A stretch of DNA of 64,000 nucleotides from JAMCRM01 sp035561075 (GTDB lineage: Bacteria; Acidobacteriota; Terriglobia; Bryobacterales; Bryobacteraceae). A program made the translations under genes and the position numbers. The stretch is taken from NCBI GenBank assembly GCA_035561075.1, contig DATMYF010000069.1, positions 1 to 64,000 of the forward strand, in the 5' to 3' direction. Positions 7,509-16,916 of this stretch are shown piece after piece. The notes beneath the pieces were generated by a model that did no database searches, had not been told where the DNA came from, and saw nothing but the letters and a program-made list of their open reading frames with translations. Position 1 is the stretch's first letter. The number at the start of each line of letters is the position of its first letter.

Positions 7509-10500
7509 TCAGAAGCGGTAGTACAAGCCGAACTGGAGCACCCTCGAATCGTAGTTCATGCCCGAGACTTTCCCGAACGACGTGTTATTGATCGTGAACT
7601 CCGCCTGGCTGCCGTAGTCACCGGAAGTCGGCGGCACGTAGAACGTCGGGTGGTTCATCCAGTTGAACATATCCGCTCTAAGGTCGACGCTGTGCCGCTC
7701 CCCGAAGCGGACCGATTTCATCGTCGAGATGTTCCAGGACCACTGCCACGGACCGTTGAAGGCCCGGCGCTGAAGGTTCCCCACAGTGCCGGCCTCGGGA
7801 TTGTAGAAGACCTGACCCTCGAACGGCTGAGACCCGAAATTGTTGGTACCACGGCCGTCCGCGCCGATGATGGTCGGGGAAAGGAAGTACACCTCGCCGT
7901 CGCCCGTTCTCCAGACACCGCTGGTAAGCGGCTCGAGGGTAGAGAGAGTGGTCCCCGCGACCGAAGCCGTATTGCTGGAAGTCGATCGGCCAGCCCGGTT
8001 CAGCGTACCCAACCCGGACAGGATGGAGTACGGGGACCCGGACTGGTAGCTCCAGACACCCGCGATGGACCACCCGCCCAGTACCGTATTCATGAGGCGG
8101 TTGCCGCTCCAGCGCTTTCCATGGCCGTAGGGCAGTTCGTAGTAATAGTTGGCCTTAAAGGCGTGCGTCATGTCGAAAGGCGCGCGTGCCCGCTCGAGAT
8201 TCGGGTTATTGTTGTCGAGCAGCGGCTCGAAGCCGGTGCCCAAATCGCCCGAGGTATTCGAGAGCACCTTTCCGAAGGTGTAGCTGAACTGCGCCTGGAG
8301 GCCCGAACGCGTGCGCTTCACCACCTGGAACTCGGCGGCGTGATAGTTCGACCAGCCCGCATTATCCACGGTGTTGGCGCCCTGGAGCGCCGGGTTGGTG
8401 TAGAACATGGTCGCCTGCCGGTTGACCATGTACTCATTCGCCAATTCGCCCACCTGACCCTGGCGCAGGAACGTCTGGATCTTGGAAGAGGTGAAATTGC
8501 CGGCGCCCGTGAGCTGCGGGAATACGGTTAGCTGTTGGCTGCCCGGGATGGCTGCGTTGTATGCGCCGATGTAACCCTTGCCGGAAGCCTCGGAGAGGGC
8601 GGCGTTGCCCTGTGCGCGCTTGAAGTCCGCCAGGAAGCCATTGGCATTATAGAGCACCTGGTTATAGTCGAAGGCGCGCAACAGACTCCGGGCACGGTTG
8701 CCAAGATAGCGCACCGACAACACTGCACCCTTGTAATCGTGCTCGACGCCGAACGACCACTGGTGCACGTAAGGTGTGCTCAGGTTCGGGTTAGGCGCGC
8801 CCGCCGCGCTCTGCGTGGTGATGGCGTAGTTATCGGCCAAGGTGCGGGGGACCTTATAGGCAGGCGCCGGAACGACGGGAGCGCTGGCGAGGAACTCCGT
8901 CCGGTTCGAAAGCGTGTTCGCGAACTGCAGCCCGTTGGCGGTAGTGACATTATTGCGGACGGCAGCCACGACGTTGTCGTTCACATACGCGATCATGTAG
9001 CCGCCGCGAATGGACGTCTTGCTCTGCTTGAAGGGCGCCCATGCGAAGCCGACGTTCGGAGCGAAGTTGTTCTTGTCCGCCTTGTAGAACGGGCGGCCTG
9101 CCGAACTGCCGGCGAAATCGAGCACGGCATTGGGGTCGAGCAGCGTGGCGCGCACGTCATTATTCACCAGGCGCGGCGTCAGGTACAGCGAGTTCTTCTC
9201 GTCTAGCGGAGTCCAGTACTCATAGCGCATGCCGAAACTGAGAGTCAGGTCGGACCGGACTTTCCACTTGTCCTGCACGTAACCGGAGTAGGTGTCGTAT
9301 TTCAGGTTGCGAAGGTTGGTCGCGCCGGGCACGAAGCCGGACGTCGTGCTGGTCACGTTGAATGTCTGGGCCGCGCTGCTGACGATCCCGGCGAGGTTGG
9401 CGAAAAGGTTGTTCGCCATGGTCTGGTCAGAGCTTCGAATCCCGGGCAGGTCCGCAGCCGTCAGGCCCGAGGTGTTCGCCGAGCTGATGCCCAGCGTATA
9501 GGTCGGCAGGATACCCGCGTCGTTGAAGGGAGCAGTGCGCAGGAAGTGGCCTTGGAAACCGAACGAAACCTCGTGCCGGCCCTTGATCCAGTTCGCATTA
9601 TCCTGCAGGCTGTAGGTGTTCACCTTGCGGCCCTGATTCAGGAACGTGTTGACCGGATTGCTGAAAAGAAGGTTCGTAGCCGAAAGTAGAAATTTCGGAT
9701 ATTCGTTGCTGACCAGGAACGCGGTATCCGAGCGCATGAACCCGCCACGCACCTCGTTTGTCAGGGTCGGCGAAGCGGTCCAGCGCCAGGAGAGCGCCAG
9801 CATATGATTCTTGATGGTGTTGCTAACCGGGGGAATATCCGTGTAGAACGTACCCTGGTCGGGGCGATCGGTCGGATCGTCAATGTAATTGTAGGTGCCG
9901 GTCAAGTTGTGCTTTGCCGAAAGATAGTAGTCGCTCTTGTACACGAACTGGTCGCGGAATTCGTTATACCGCGCATTGAAGCGGTAGCCGGAAGTGTTCA
10001 GGCCGTCGCCGGCGTCCGTGCTATTCGGCTGCGGCAGGCTGGCTATCATCGCCTTCGTGGTGGGATCGAGTTGGAAACCGCGAAGCGCCTGCAAATTTGC
10101 GGTCTGGAGATTTCCGCCTGTGTCGCGATAAGTGAAGATGCCCTTGCGTGCCGAATCCGTCAAGACCGTCCGCAGGCGAGAAGATTTCTTTTTATCTCGA
10201 AACAGTTCGTAGTTGGTGTAGAAGAATAGCTTGTCCCGGATAATGTGCCCGCCGAGCGCCGCGCCCACCTGGTTCAGGTTGATGGGGGTCCGCTCCACCC
10301 CGTCCTTGTTGTTGAACCAATCGTTGGCCGCGAGCGCGCTGTTGCGGTTGTACCAGTACGCCGCACCGTGAAAGTCATTCGAGCCGGATTTGGTCGAGAG
10401 CACCATCTGCGAAGCACCGCCGCCGATCGCCGCACTGGCGTTCGAGGAGGTAATGGTGATCTCGGCGACCTGGTCGATGGTGGTTCGCATCGGGGCGTAA

Positions 10501-11093
10501 TCCAGACTGTTCCCGCGCAGGAAATTATCCTGAATGTTGATGCCGTCAAGCGTGACGTTGGAGAACGAGGCGCGCAGGCCGTTGACCACCGTCGTGCCGC
10601 TGCCGGAGCTGACGCCAGGCTGCGTCTGCAGCAGTACACTGATCTGCCTGCCGAGAACCGGCAGGTTCTGCACCTGGGTTGCAGTGACGGTGGAGGACAC
10701 CTCGGCGTTCGAAAGCTGGACGCTCTGAACGTCCGCGGCAACCTCGACCACCTGCGTCGCGGATTGGATCTCCAGCTTGATGGGGGCCAGCCCGGTCTCC
10801 TGGACGGGCGCAACGGAGATGTCGCGCATCACCACCTTGCCGAAGCCGGTGGATTCCACGGCCAGATCATAGGCCCCAGGGCGCACTGCCGTAAAGGCAA
10901 ACAGCCCTGCCTCGTTAGTCTTTCCGGATAGCACGGGTTCCTTGCCGCCGCGAACATAGACGTTCACGGTGGCGCCAGGCACGGCCATGCCACTCGGGTC
11001 CACCACACTGCCGCTCAGCCGGCCGGCTACCTGCGCATCGACAGTTATGCCAACGCACATGAGCAGAACGAAGAGGAAAAGGAAATTGCGCAC
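7509..11093 (-). CDS. TonB-dependent receptor with N-terminal carboxypeptidase-regulatory domain
   Basis: An outer-membrane receptor of about 1194 residues for energy-dependent import of a large ligand, probably an oligosaccharide or similar. After a signal peptide (FLFLFVLLMCVGITVDAQ) comes a CarboxypepD_reg beta-sandwich (about 25-110), then a plug with QNLPVLGRQISVLLQTQPGVSSGSG and VVNGLRASFSNVTLDGINIQ, then a long barrel ending in aromatic FGLYYRF. This domain order and size are typical of the Oar-like receptors amplified in Acidobacteria. I prefer the GTG at 11093, right before the signal peptide; the frame is open upstream to 11162. No TonB or SusD partner is adjacent. Confidence 0.9.
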   Translation of the reverse strand: MRNFLFLFVLLMCVGITVDAQVAGRLSGSVVDPSGMAVPGATVNVYVRGGKEPVLSGKTNEAGLFAFTAVRPGAYDLAVESTGFGKVVMRDISVAPVQETGLAPIKLEIQSATQVVEVAADVQSVQLSNAEVSSTVTATQVQNLPVLGRQISVLLQTQPGVSSGSGTTVVNGLRASFSNVTLDGINIQDNFLRGNSLDYAPMRTTIDQVAEITITSSNASAAIGGGASQMVLSTKSGSNDFHGAAYWYNRNSALAANDWFNNKDGVERTPINLNQVGAALGGHIIRDKLFFYTNYELFRDKKKSSRLRTVLTDSARKGIFTYRDTGGNLQTANLQALRGFQLDPTTKAMIASLPQPNSTDAGDGLNTSGYRFNARYNEFRDQFVYKSDYYLSAKHNLTGTYNYIDDPTDRPDQGTFYTDIPPVSNTIKNHMLALSWRWTASPTLTNEVRGGFMRSDTAFLVSNEYPKFLLSATNLLFSNPVNTFLNQGRKVNTYSLQDNANWIKGRHEVSFGFQGHFLRTAPFNDAGILPTYTLGISSANTSGLTAADLPGIRSSDQTMANNLFANLAGIVSSAAQTFNVTSTTSGFVPGATNLRNLKYDTYSGYVQDKWKVRSDLTLSFGMRYEYWTPLDEKNSLYLTPRLVNNDVRATLLDPNAVLDFAGSSAGRPFYKADKNNFAPNVGFAWAPFKQSKTSIRGGYMIAYVNDNVVAAVRNNVTTANGLQFANTLSNRTEFLASAPVVPAPAYKVPRTLADNYAITTQSAAGAPNPNLSTPYVHQWSFGVEHDYKGAVLSVRYLGNRARSLLRAFDYNQVLYNANGFLADFKRAQGNAALSEASGKGYIGAYNAAIPGSQQLTVFPQLTGAGNFTSSKIQTFLRQGQVGELANEYMVNRQATMFYTNPALQGANTVDNAGWSNYHAAEFQVVKRTRSGLQAQFSYTFGKVLSNTSGDLGTGFEPLLDNNNPNLERARAPFDMTHAFKANYYYELPYGHGKRWSGNRLMNTVLGGWSIAGVWSYQSGSPYSILSGLGTLNRAGRSTSSNTASVAGTTLSTLEPLTSGVWRTGDGEVYFLSPTIIGADGRGTNNFGSQPFEGQVFYNPEAGTVGNLQRRAFNGPWQWSWNISTMKSVRFGERHSVDLRADMFNWMNHPTFYVPPTSGDYGSQAEFTINNTSFGKVSGMNYDSRVLQFGLYYRF

Positions 11094-11158
11094 GGTCTCT
11101 CTAGTCAAGACTTCCTCCAGCGGTAACACGTTTATTTTGGTTAAGGTTATCACAATTG

Positions 11159-11171
11159 CCACAATTTGTGG
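11159..11171. promoter_or_regulatory. Perfect dyad between divergent TonB receptor and trpEG genes
   Basis: CCACAATTTGTGG is a perfect 6+1+6 inverted repeat in the 171-bp gap between the two divergent genes, with CACAATTG a few bases to its left. Position and symmetry suggest an operator for one or both genes. No binding protein can be named. Confidence 0.3.
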
Positions 11172-11264
11172 AAAAAATGCTACGTTAAAATCCGTTGATT
11201 CTGGGGCAACCGGGCCCGTCGGCGGCGGATGCTATTCTAAATACTTAGCCAGGCAGCCCTCGTC

Positions 11265-13397
11265 ATGCGCGTATACCGCTATACCACCCCCCACGGGATC
11301 AGCGTCACCCGTACGGCGTCCAGAACCCCGTATCGCAAGGGGCTCCGGCACCTTTTGCGGGAACTGGACAGCCACCGTGGGATCTATCTCTCTTCCGGGT
11401 ACGAGTACCCCGGGCGTTACTCCCGCTGGGATATCGCCGCTACCCGCCCGCCGCTCGAAATCGTCGCCTGGGACCGCCGGGTGGAGTTCCGCCCGCTAAA
11501 CCTGCGCGGCGAGATGTTGAACCGCATGCTCTGGCCCGTCCTGGCGGAACATCCTCATTGGGAGAGTTTCGCGCCGGAGAACGGCTCGCTGGCCGGCCGG
11601 CTGAAGCCCCTTCCGGCACTATTTCCGGAGGAGGAGCGCAGTAAGCAGCCGTCCGTCTTCTCCATCCTGCGTGCCCTCATGGATGAGTTCGGCAACCCCG
11701 AGGACCCTTTCCTGTCCCTGGTGGGCGCCTTCGGTTACGACCTGCTGTTCCAGTTTGAGCCCATTGAAAAGCAGCTTCCCCGGAACGGCCATAAAGACCT
11801 GCACCTTTACCTCTGCGACGACGTCCATTTCATGGACCGTAAAAAAGAGGTTATTGACCGCTACCAGTACGACTTCGATTACCAGGACGTCTCCACGCTG
11901 GCGCTCGACCGCGGGGCCGAAGAGATCACACCTCCGCCGGCGCTGGCGTCAGCCGAAATTTCCAGCGACCACACGCCTGAAGAGTACATGGCGAAGGTGG
12001 AGGCCGTACGGGAGGGCATGCGGCGCGGCGATTACTACGAAGTCGTGCTCCGGCAGACCTTTTGCACGCCGTACTCGGGCGGGGCGTCGGCGCTTTTTGA
12101 GCGCGTCCAGCATGCCAGCCCCAGCCCCTACGAATTTCTGATCCAGTTCGGCGATGAGCAATTGGTGGGTGCCTCCCCGGAGATGTTCGTCAGAATCGAG
12201 GGACGTCGGGTGGAGACGTGCCCCATCTCCGGCACGGCGCAGCGCACCGGCGACCCCATCCAGGATGCCGACAACATCCGGGAACTGCTGAACTCCGCCA
12301 AGGAGGAATCTGAGCTCACCATGTGCACGGACGTGGACCGCAACGACAAGTCGCGAGTCTGCCAGCCGGGCACCGTCCGGGTCATCGGGCGCCGGCTGAT
12401 CGAATCCTACGCCGGGGTCTTCCATACGGTGGACCATGTGGAAGGTTACCTCCAGGAGGGTTTCGATTCGCTCGACGCGTTCCTCAGCCACATGTGGGCC
12501 GTGACGGTGATCGGGGCTCCCAAAAAGGCCGCCGCCCAGACGGTGGAACGGCTGGAGAAGGATGCCCGCGGCTGGTACGGCGGAGCGGTGGGGATGATCC
12601 AGATGAACGGCGATATCAACACCGGCATCCTGATCCGCACCGCCTACCTGCGGGACGGCCTGGCTCACTACCCCGTGGGCGCTACCCTGCTCTACGACTC
12701 CGTGCCAGCCATGGAGGAGCGTGAAACGCGCCTTAAGGCTACCGGATTCTTCCGGGCCATCCGGGGACAGGCCGTGCCGGCAGCGGCGCCCGCCGTCGCC
12801 ACGCCGGCCCTGCCCCACCGGCGCATGCTGCTGGTGGACAATGACGATTGCTTCATCCACACCCTGGCCAATTACGCCCGGCAGGCCGGCGCCGAGGTTG
12901 TCACCTATCGCGCCGGCTTCCCCCCGGAACTGCTGGCGAAAATCCGCCCGGACCTGATCCTGATCTCTCCCGGACCGGGTCGTCCCGCCGACTTCGGGGT
13001 GCCGGACCTGGTGCGTCACGCGGTGCGCCTGCAGTTGCCCGTTTTCGGAGTCTGCTTGGGTTTGCAAGGAGTGGTCGAGGCGTTCGGCGGCGAACTGGAG
13101 GTCCTGGGGTATCCAATGCACGGCAAACCCTCGCGCGTCAGCCACTGCGAAGGGGGGATCTTCGAGGGGCTTCCCGAAAGCTTTCAGGTGGGCCGCTATC
13201 ACTCCCTTTTTGCGAAACGAGAGACGTTTCCGGAGTGCCTTGAAGTGATCGCGGAATCTGATGACGGCGTCATCATGGGGGTTCGCCATCGCGAGCTGCC
13301 GGTTTCGGCCGTTCAGTTCCATCCGGAATCGATCTTGTCGGCTGAAGGCGATGCCGGATTGCGGCTCATTCAGAACGTCGTCAATTCTTTGAGATAG
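11265..13397 (+). CDS. trpEG: Fused anthranilate synthase TrpE-TrpG
   Basis: A 710-residue bifunctional enzyme converting chorismate and glutamine to anthranilate, the first step of tryptophan synthesis. Residues 1 to about 500 form the chorismate-binding component I (MCTDVDRNDKSRV, VEGYLQEGFDSLDAFLSHMWA and GAPKKAAAQTVE are catalytic-core segments). Residues from about 520 form a class I glutamine amidotransferase with the nucleophile Cys near 597 (GVCLGLQG) and the His/Glu pair near 686/688 (QFHPE). Length and fusion match the single-chain clade known from alphaproteobacteria such as Sinorhizobium. No other trp genes are adjacent and I see no clear Trp-rich leader peptide. Confidence 0.93.
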   Translation: MRVYRYTTPHGISVTRTASRTPYRKGLRHLLRELDSHRGIYLSSGYEYPGRYSRWDIAATRPPLEIVAWDRRVEFRPLNLRGEMLNRMLWPVLAEHPHWESFAPENGSLAGRLKPLPALFPEEERSKQPSVFSILRALMDEFGNPEDPFLSLVGAFGYDLLFQFEPIEKQLPRNGHKDLHLYLCDDVHFMDRKKEVIDRYQYDFDYQDVSTLALDRGAEEITPPPALASAEISSDHTPEEYMAKVEAVREGMRRGDYYEVVLRQTFCTPYSGGASALFERVQHASPSPYEFLIQFGDEQLVGASPEMFVRIEGRRVETCPISGTAQRTGDPIQDADNIRELLNSAKEESELTMCTDVDRNDKSRVCQPGTVRVIGRRLIESYAGVFHTVDHVEGYLQEGFDSLDAFLSHMWAVTVIGAPKKAAAQTVERLEKDARGWYGGAVGMIQMNGDINTGILIRTAYLRDGLAHYPVGATLLYDSVPAMEERETRLKATGFFRAIRGQAVPAAAPAVATPALPHRRMLLVDNDDCFIHTLANYARQAGAEVVTYRAGFPPELLAKIRPDLILISPGPGRPADFGVPDLVRHAVRLQLPVFGVCLGLQGVVEAFGGELEVLGYPMHGKPSRVSHCEGGIFEGLPESFQVGRYHSLFAKRETFPECLEVIAESDDGVIMGVRHRELPVSAVQFHPESILSAEGDAGLRLIQNVVNSLR

Positions 13398-13478
13398 GCG
13401 TGATTCCGCCTTGTCCGAACATAGAGCAATTGTGTGCCTTTCACAACATCTAAGCCTACAATAGTGTTTAAATATTAG

Positions 13479-13507
13479 TTGACAGCACTCATATAGTCTA
13501 CTAGGAT
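13479..13507 (+). promoter_or_regulatory. Sigma-70-type promoter of the hsp20 gene
   Basis: TTGACA (13479-13484), a 17-bp spacer and TAGGAT (13502-13507) lie about 75 bp before the Hsp20 start. The spacing is optimal. No CIRCE element was seen. Confidence 0.5.
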
Positions 13508-13581
13508 ATTGGTTGAGGGCGCTAGGAAAACAACCCGCGCCAAGAACTTCTGAATTTCATTCATTCTGAGGAGGACACAGC

Positions 13582-14057
13582 ATGTTTGGAAGGACGATGT
13601 TTGACGAACTCAACGAACTCCGCCGCAGCTTCGACCAGGTCTTCGGTCAGCTCCCCGTTCAGGGCCGCCGGACCGGTGAGAGCGGCGACCGCCCCGAGTG
13701 GTCGTTCACCCCTGCCGTCGAGACTGGGTGGACTGACGATTACCTGAATCTGCGGGTGGTCCTGCCGGCCGTGTCACAGAAAGACATCAAAATGACCATC
13801 CAGGGCAACCAGCTGATTATTCAGGGCGAGCGCCGGCAGCCCGAGAATTTCAGCAAAGAAGGCACCTTCTACAACCAGATGGCGTATGGACGCTTCGAGC
13901 GCTGGAGCTGCCAAACGGGCTGGATATGGACAAGCTGCAGGCCCACCTGCACGACGGCGTGCTCGACATCCGGGTGCCGGTAGCGGCGGCCGTAAAGCCG
14001 AAGCAGGTCCCCATTTCCGCCGAGCCGGTCGAAGCCGAGAAAACCATCGCGGCATAG
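13582..14057 (+). pseudogene. hsp20: Hsp20/alpha-crystallin small heat-shock protein, frameshifted
   Basis: An ATP-independent holdase chaperone. The first frame (to 13983) gives the N-terminal arm and most of the alpha-crystallin domain (WSFTPAVETGWTDDYLNLRVVLPAVSQKDIKMTIQGNQLIIQGER, seen in pieces) up to GRFERW. From about 13905 the family sequence continues in another frame: LELPNGLDMDKLQAHLHDG, then VLDIRVPV and a charged tail ending at the TAG at 14055-14057. The total length is off by one base, so a single net frameshift near 13903-13910 breaks the gene. GAGGAGG precedes the ATG. It could be a true pseudogene or a sequencing error; the rest is well kept, which favours a recent change or an error. 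Confidence 0.85.
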
Positions 14058-14077
14058 GTTACACCCGTTGAAACCCG

Positions 14078-14106
14078 GAGGCGGCGCTAAGCCGCCTCTT
14101 TTTTTT
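14078..14106 (+). terminator. Rho-independent terminator after hsp20
   Basis: The stem GAGGCGGC/GCCGCCTC with loop GCTAA is followed directly by eight T residues, a textbook intrinsic terminator placed 20 bp after the Hsp20 stop. Confidence 0.9.
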
Positions 14107-14143
14107 AAACTCCCGCACGCCTCCCGCCGATCATACGGGTGGC

Positions 14144-16372
14144 TTGCGCAATATACTGACACTCCTCCTGCTGGCCTCGCCGCCATGGGCCGGCGACGGC
14201 AAGTTGACTGGCGCCGATGCTGCCCACGGCTCTCAATCGCCGGCTATCCCCATCTCCGAAGTAATCCGGCACACCATCGAGGCGCAGGCGAAAGGGCAAG
14301 TACGGGTGGCGGGGGTGGTCACGGCCTGCCAGCCGACCACGCAATCAACCTTTTTGCGACCCGGCGAGCGCATAGAGGCGGCGCCGGTTCTGCGGCACGC
14401 GGTCTTTCGTCCGGCGGGCAGAGCCGAAACACCCCAGCCGGTTGCGACGGGAGACAGAGATGCCGATCTGGTCCGCCTGGAGGGCTGGCTGCTGCGCAGC
14501 ATCCGCCGCCCGGACGAACACGGCGACCAGCTTTCCGGGCTGCTGACCGGGAGCCGCTTGGCGCTCACCGGCATTTGCACGGTGCATGCCGGGGCGAACA
14601 GCCTACCGCGCTCCTTCGAATTGCTGCTGCGGCAACCGGCCGATGCCGTGGTGCTTGCAAACCCACCGTGGTGGTGGGCGTCCCACATCCTCGCGATCCT
14701 GGCGGCGATGGCGGTGGCGGTCGTGCTCGCTGTGGCCTGGGGCCTTGCCCTGCGCCGCCGGATGCGATCCCAGGCGGCCATGCTGAGCCAGAAACGAGAC
14801 GCGGAGGCAGCCCTGGAAGAGCGCTACCGCGACCTGTTCGACAACGCCAGCGACCTGGTCTTCACGAGCACCCTGGATTGCCGCCTCACCTCACTGAACT
14901 GCGCCGCCGAGCGTGTTTGCGGTTATCGCCGCGAGGAGGCGGTGGGAAAAAGTGTGCTCGACATCATGGCGTCCGACCAGCGCGAACGTGCGGCGGAGAT
15001 TTTCGGCGAGCTGGCGACCGGGGCGCCAATGCCCCCCTTTGCGCTCGACCTGATCACGGCCGCTGGAGCCCGGAGAACCGTGGAGGTGAGCGCGCACCTG
15101 CTGCGCCGTGCCGGCAGGGAGCCCGAACTGGAATACATTGCCCGCGACGTCACCGAACGCATGCGGGCGGAAGCCGAGTTGAAACACGCTAAGGACGCGG
15201 CCGAGGCTGCCAATCAGGCGAAAAGCGAATTCCTCGCCAATATGAGCCACGAAATCCGGACGCCGCTCAACGGCCTGATGGGGATGACCGAACTGGCGCT
15301 AGACACGGAACTGGATGCCGAACAGCGCGAGTACCTGACCACGGTGAAGAGTTCGGCCGATATGCTGCTCACGATCATCAACGAAATTCTGGATTTTTCG
15401 AAGATCGAGTCGGGCAAGATGGCGCTCGAGATGACTCCCTTCGAAGTGCGGCCGTTCATGGAGGAATCCGCGAAGGCGCTGCTGGTGCGCGCCGAGCAGA
15501 AGGGACTGGTGGTGGTGCGGGACGTCCGCCCCGACGTACCCGAATGGGTGGTGGGGGATGCGGTGCGGCTGCGTCAGATTCTGCTGAACCTGACGGGCAA
15601 CGCCGTGAAGTTCACGGAGAGAGGCGGGATATCGGTGGCGGTGGAATGCGAAGAACGCACCAGCACGGAAGTGCGATTGCGGTTCAGCGTGGCCGACACC
15701 GGGATCGGAATCCCCCTCGACAAGCAGAACACCATCTTCGAAGCCTTCGTGCAGGCCGACGGTTCCACTACCCGGCGCTACGGAGGCACAGGTCTGGGGC
15801 TGGCCATTTCGGCCCGTCTGGCGGGGCTGATGGGCGGCACCATCCGGGTGGAAAGCAGGCCCGCGGAAGGCAGCACATTCACCTTCACGGCACGGCTGGG
15901 CATCGGAGCGCCGGCACACCCATCAACGCCTGCCGCACCGGCCGAAACGACGCTGCCGCGGCCCACCCGGCCATTGCGCATCCTGCTGGCCGAGGACAAC
16001 CCGGTGAACCAGCGGCTGGCACTGTTGCTGCTGCAGAAGCAGGGGCATTCGGTAGCCGTGGCGGCCAACGGCGAAGAGGCATTGCGCGCCTGCGGGCAAG
16101 AGGAGTTCGACCTCGCGCTGATGGACGTACAAATGCCGGTCATGGACGGCATCGCGTGCACCCGCGCCATTCGGGAACGCGAGGGCGCGACACAACGGCA
16201 TCTCCCTGTGGTCGCGATGACCGCCCACGCGCTCAAGGCGGACCGCGACCGGTGCCTGAAGGCCGGAATGGACGACTACGTCTCGAAACCCGTGCGGGTC
16301 AAAGAACTTGCGGAAGCCATCGAGCGTTGCGTCGCGGCGCCGGCTACTGCACCAGCCGTTGAAACATGGTGA
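14144..16372 (+). CDS. Hybrid sensor histidine kinase (PAS-HisKA-HATPase-REC)
   Basis: A 742-residue membrane kinase. A signal-anchor (residues 1-16), a periplasmic sensor region (about 30-170, unrecognised) and a transmembrane helix (about 180-203) are followed by a PAS domain (about 226-345). Then come HisKA with phospho-acceptor His369 in NMSHEIRTPLN, an ATPase domain with N (LNLTGNAVKF), G1 (ADTGIGI) and G2 (GGTGLGL) boxes, and a receiver domain with Asp661 (LMDVQMPVMDG). No Hpt domain is present, so phosphotransfer must go elsewhere. The frame opens with TTG at 14144, 38 bp after the terminator; no ATG alternative precedes the signal sequence. No cognate response regulator is adjacent. 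Confidence 0.9.
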   Translation: MRNILTLLLLASPPWAGDGKLTGADAAHGSQSPAIPISEVIRHTIEAQAKGQVRVAGVVTACQPTTQSTFLRPGERIEAAPVLRHAVFRPAGRAETPQPVATGDRDADLVRLEGWLLRSIRRPDEHGDQLSGLLTGSRLALTGICTVHAGANSLPRSFELLLRQPADAVVLANPPWWWASHILAILAAMAVAVVLAVAWGLALRRRMRSQAAMLSQKRDAEAALEERYRDLFDNASDLVFTSTLDCRLTSLNCAAERVCGYRREEAVGKSVLDIMASDQRERAAEIFGELATGAPMPPFALDLITAAGARRTVEVSAHLLRRAGREPELEYIARDVTERMRAEAELKHAKDAAEAANQAKSEFLANMSHEIRTPLNGLMGMTELALDTELDAEQREYLTTVKSSADMLLTIINEILDFSKIESGKMALEMTPFEVRPFMEESAKALLVRAEQKGLVVVRDVRPDVPEWVVGDAVRLRQILLNLTGNAVKFTERGGISVAVECEERTSTEVRLRFSVADTGIGIPLDKQNTIFEAFVQADGSTTRRYGGTGLGLAISARLAGLMGGTIRVESRPAEGSTFTFTARLGIGAPAHPSTPAAPAETTLPRPTRPLRILLAEDNPVNQRLALLLLQKQGHSVAVAANGEEALRACGQEEFDLALMDVQMPVMDGIACTRAIREREGATQRHLPVVAMTAHALKADRDRCLKAGMDDYVSKPVRVKELAEAIERCVAAPATAPAVETW

Positions 16373-16916
16373 TCCCGGCTATCCCGGCGGCACCCGCGAG
16401 CCGGCACAGCGGGGCGTTCTCAGGGGTGATCCCCCCGAGTGCGATTACTGGCATGCGGACGGCCCGCGCGGCGGCCTGCAAGGCGTCGAGGCCTGCCGGA
16501 GGACCGTAGGGGGCCTTGGACGCCGTGTAGAACACCGGGCCGAAGACCGCGAAATCCGCGCCTTCCCGTTCGGCCCGGCGCACCTCTTCGACGGCATGGC
16601 ATGACACCCCGATCAAAAAACCGGGGGGTGTGATGGCCCGTAGCTCCGCCGGCGCGATCGAATCCGACGGCAGGTGGACGCCATGGGCTCCGCAGGCGAG
16701 CGCGACGTCCGCGCGCGCATTCACCAGGATGCGGGTGCCGTGCGGATTGGGCAGTGCCAGGACGCTCCGCACGAGTTCCACGAGTTCCCTGGTTTTGAGG
16801 TCCTTTTCCCGGATCTGGATGCGTTCGATACCTGCGGCCAGCGTGCGTGCTACGACGTCGAGCAGGCCCGGAACACCGCCCAGCGGTCCGCGGTCGGTGA
16901 TGTAGTAGCGCAGCAT
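16344..16916 (-). CDS. thiE: Thiamine-phosphate synthase family protein (ThiE/TenI-like)
   Basis: A 190-residue TIM-barrel protein. ThiE joins the pyrimidine and thiazole halves of thiamine. The segments GIERIQIREKDL, RILVNARADVALACGAHGVHL, IGVSCH, GADFAVFGPVF and VIALGGITPENA are hallmarks of the family. It is shorter than most ThiE, and TenI-like relatives share these motifs, so the exact activity is uncertain. Its ATG overlaps the stop of the FmdE-like gene by one base (TGATG), so the two are probably translated together. It overlaps the end of the convergent histidine kinase gene by 29 bp. Confidence 0.8.
   Translation of the reverse strand: MLRYYITDRGPLGGVPGLLDVVARTLAAGIERIQIREKDLKTRELVELVRSVLALPNPHGTRILVNARADVALACGAHGVHLPSDSIAPAELRAITPPGFLIGVSCHAVEEVRRAEREGADFAVFGPVFYTASKAPYGPPAGLDALQAAARAVRMPVIALGGITPENAPLCRLAGAAGIAGITMFQRLVQ

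Noticed and set aside
11949..13322. 457-codon minus-strand frame opposite trpEG
   Set aside because: Shadow of the conserved fused anthranilate synthase.
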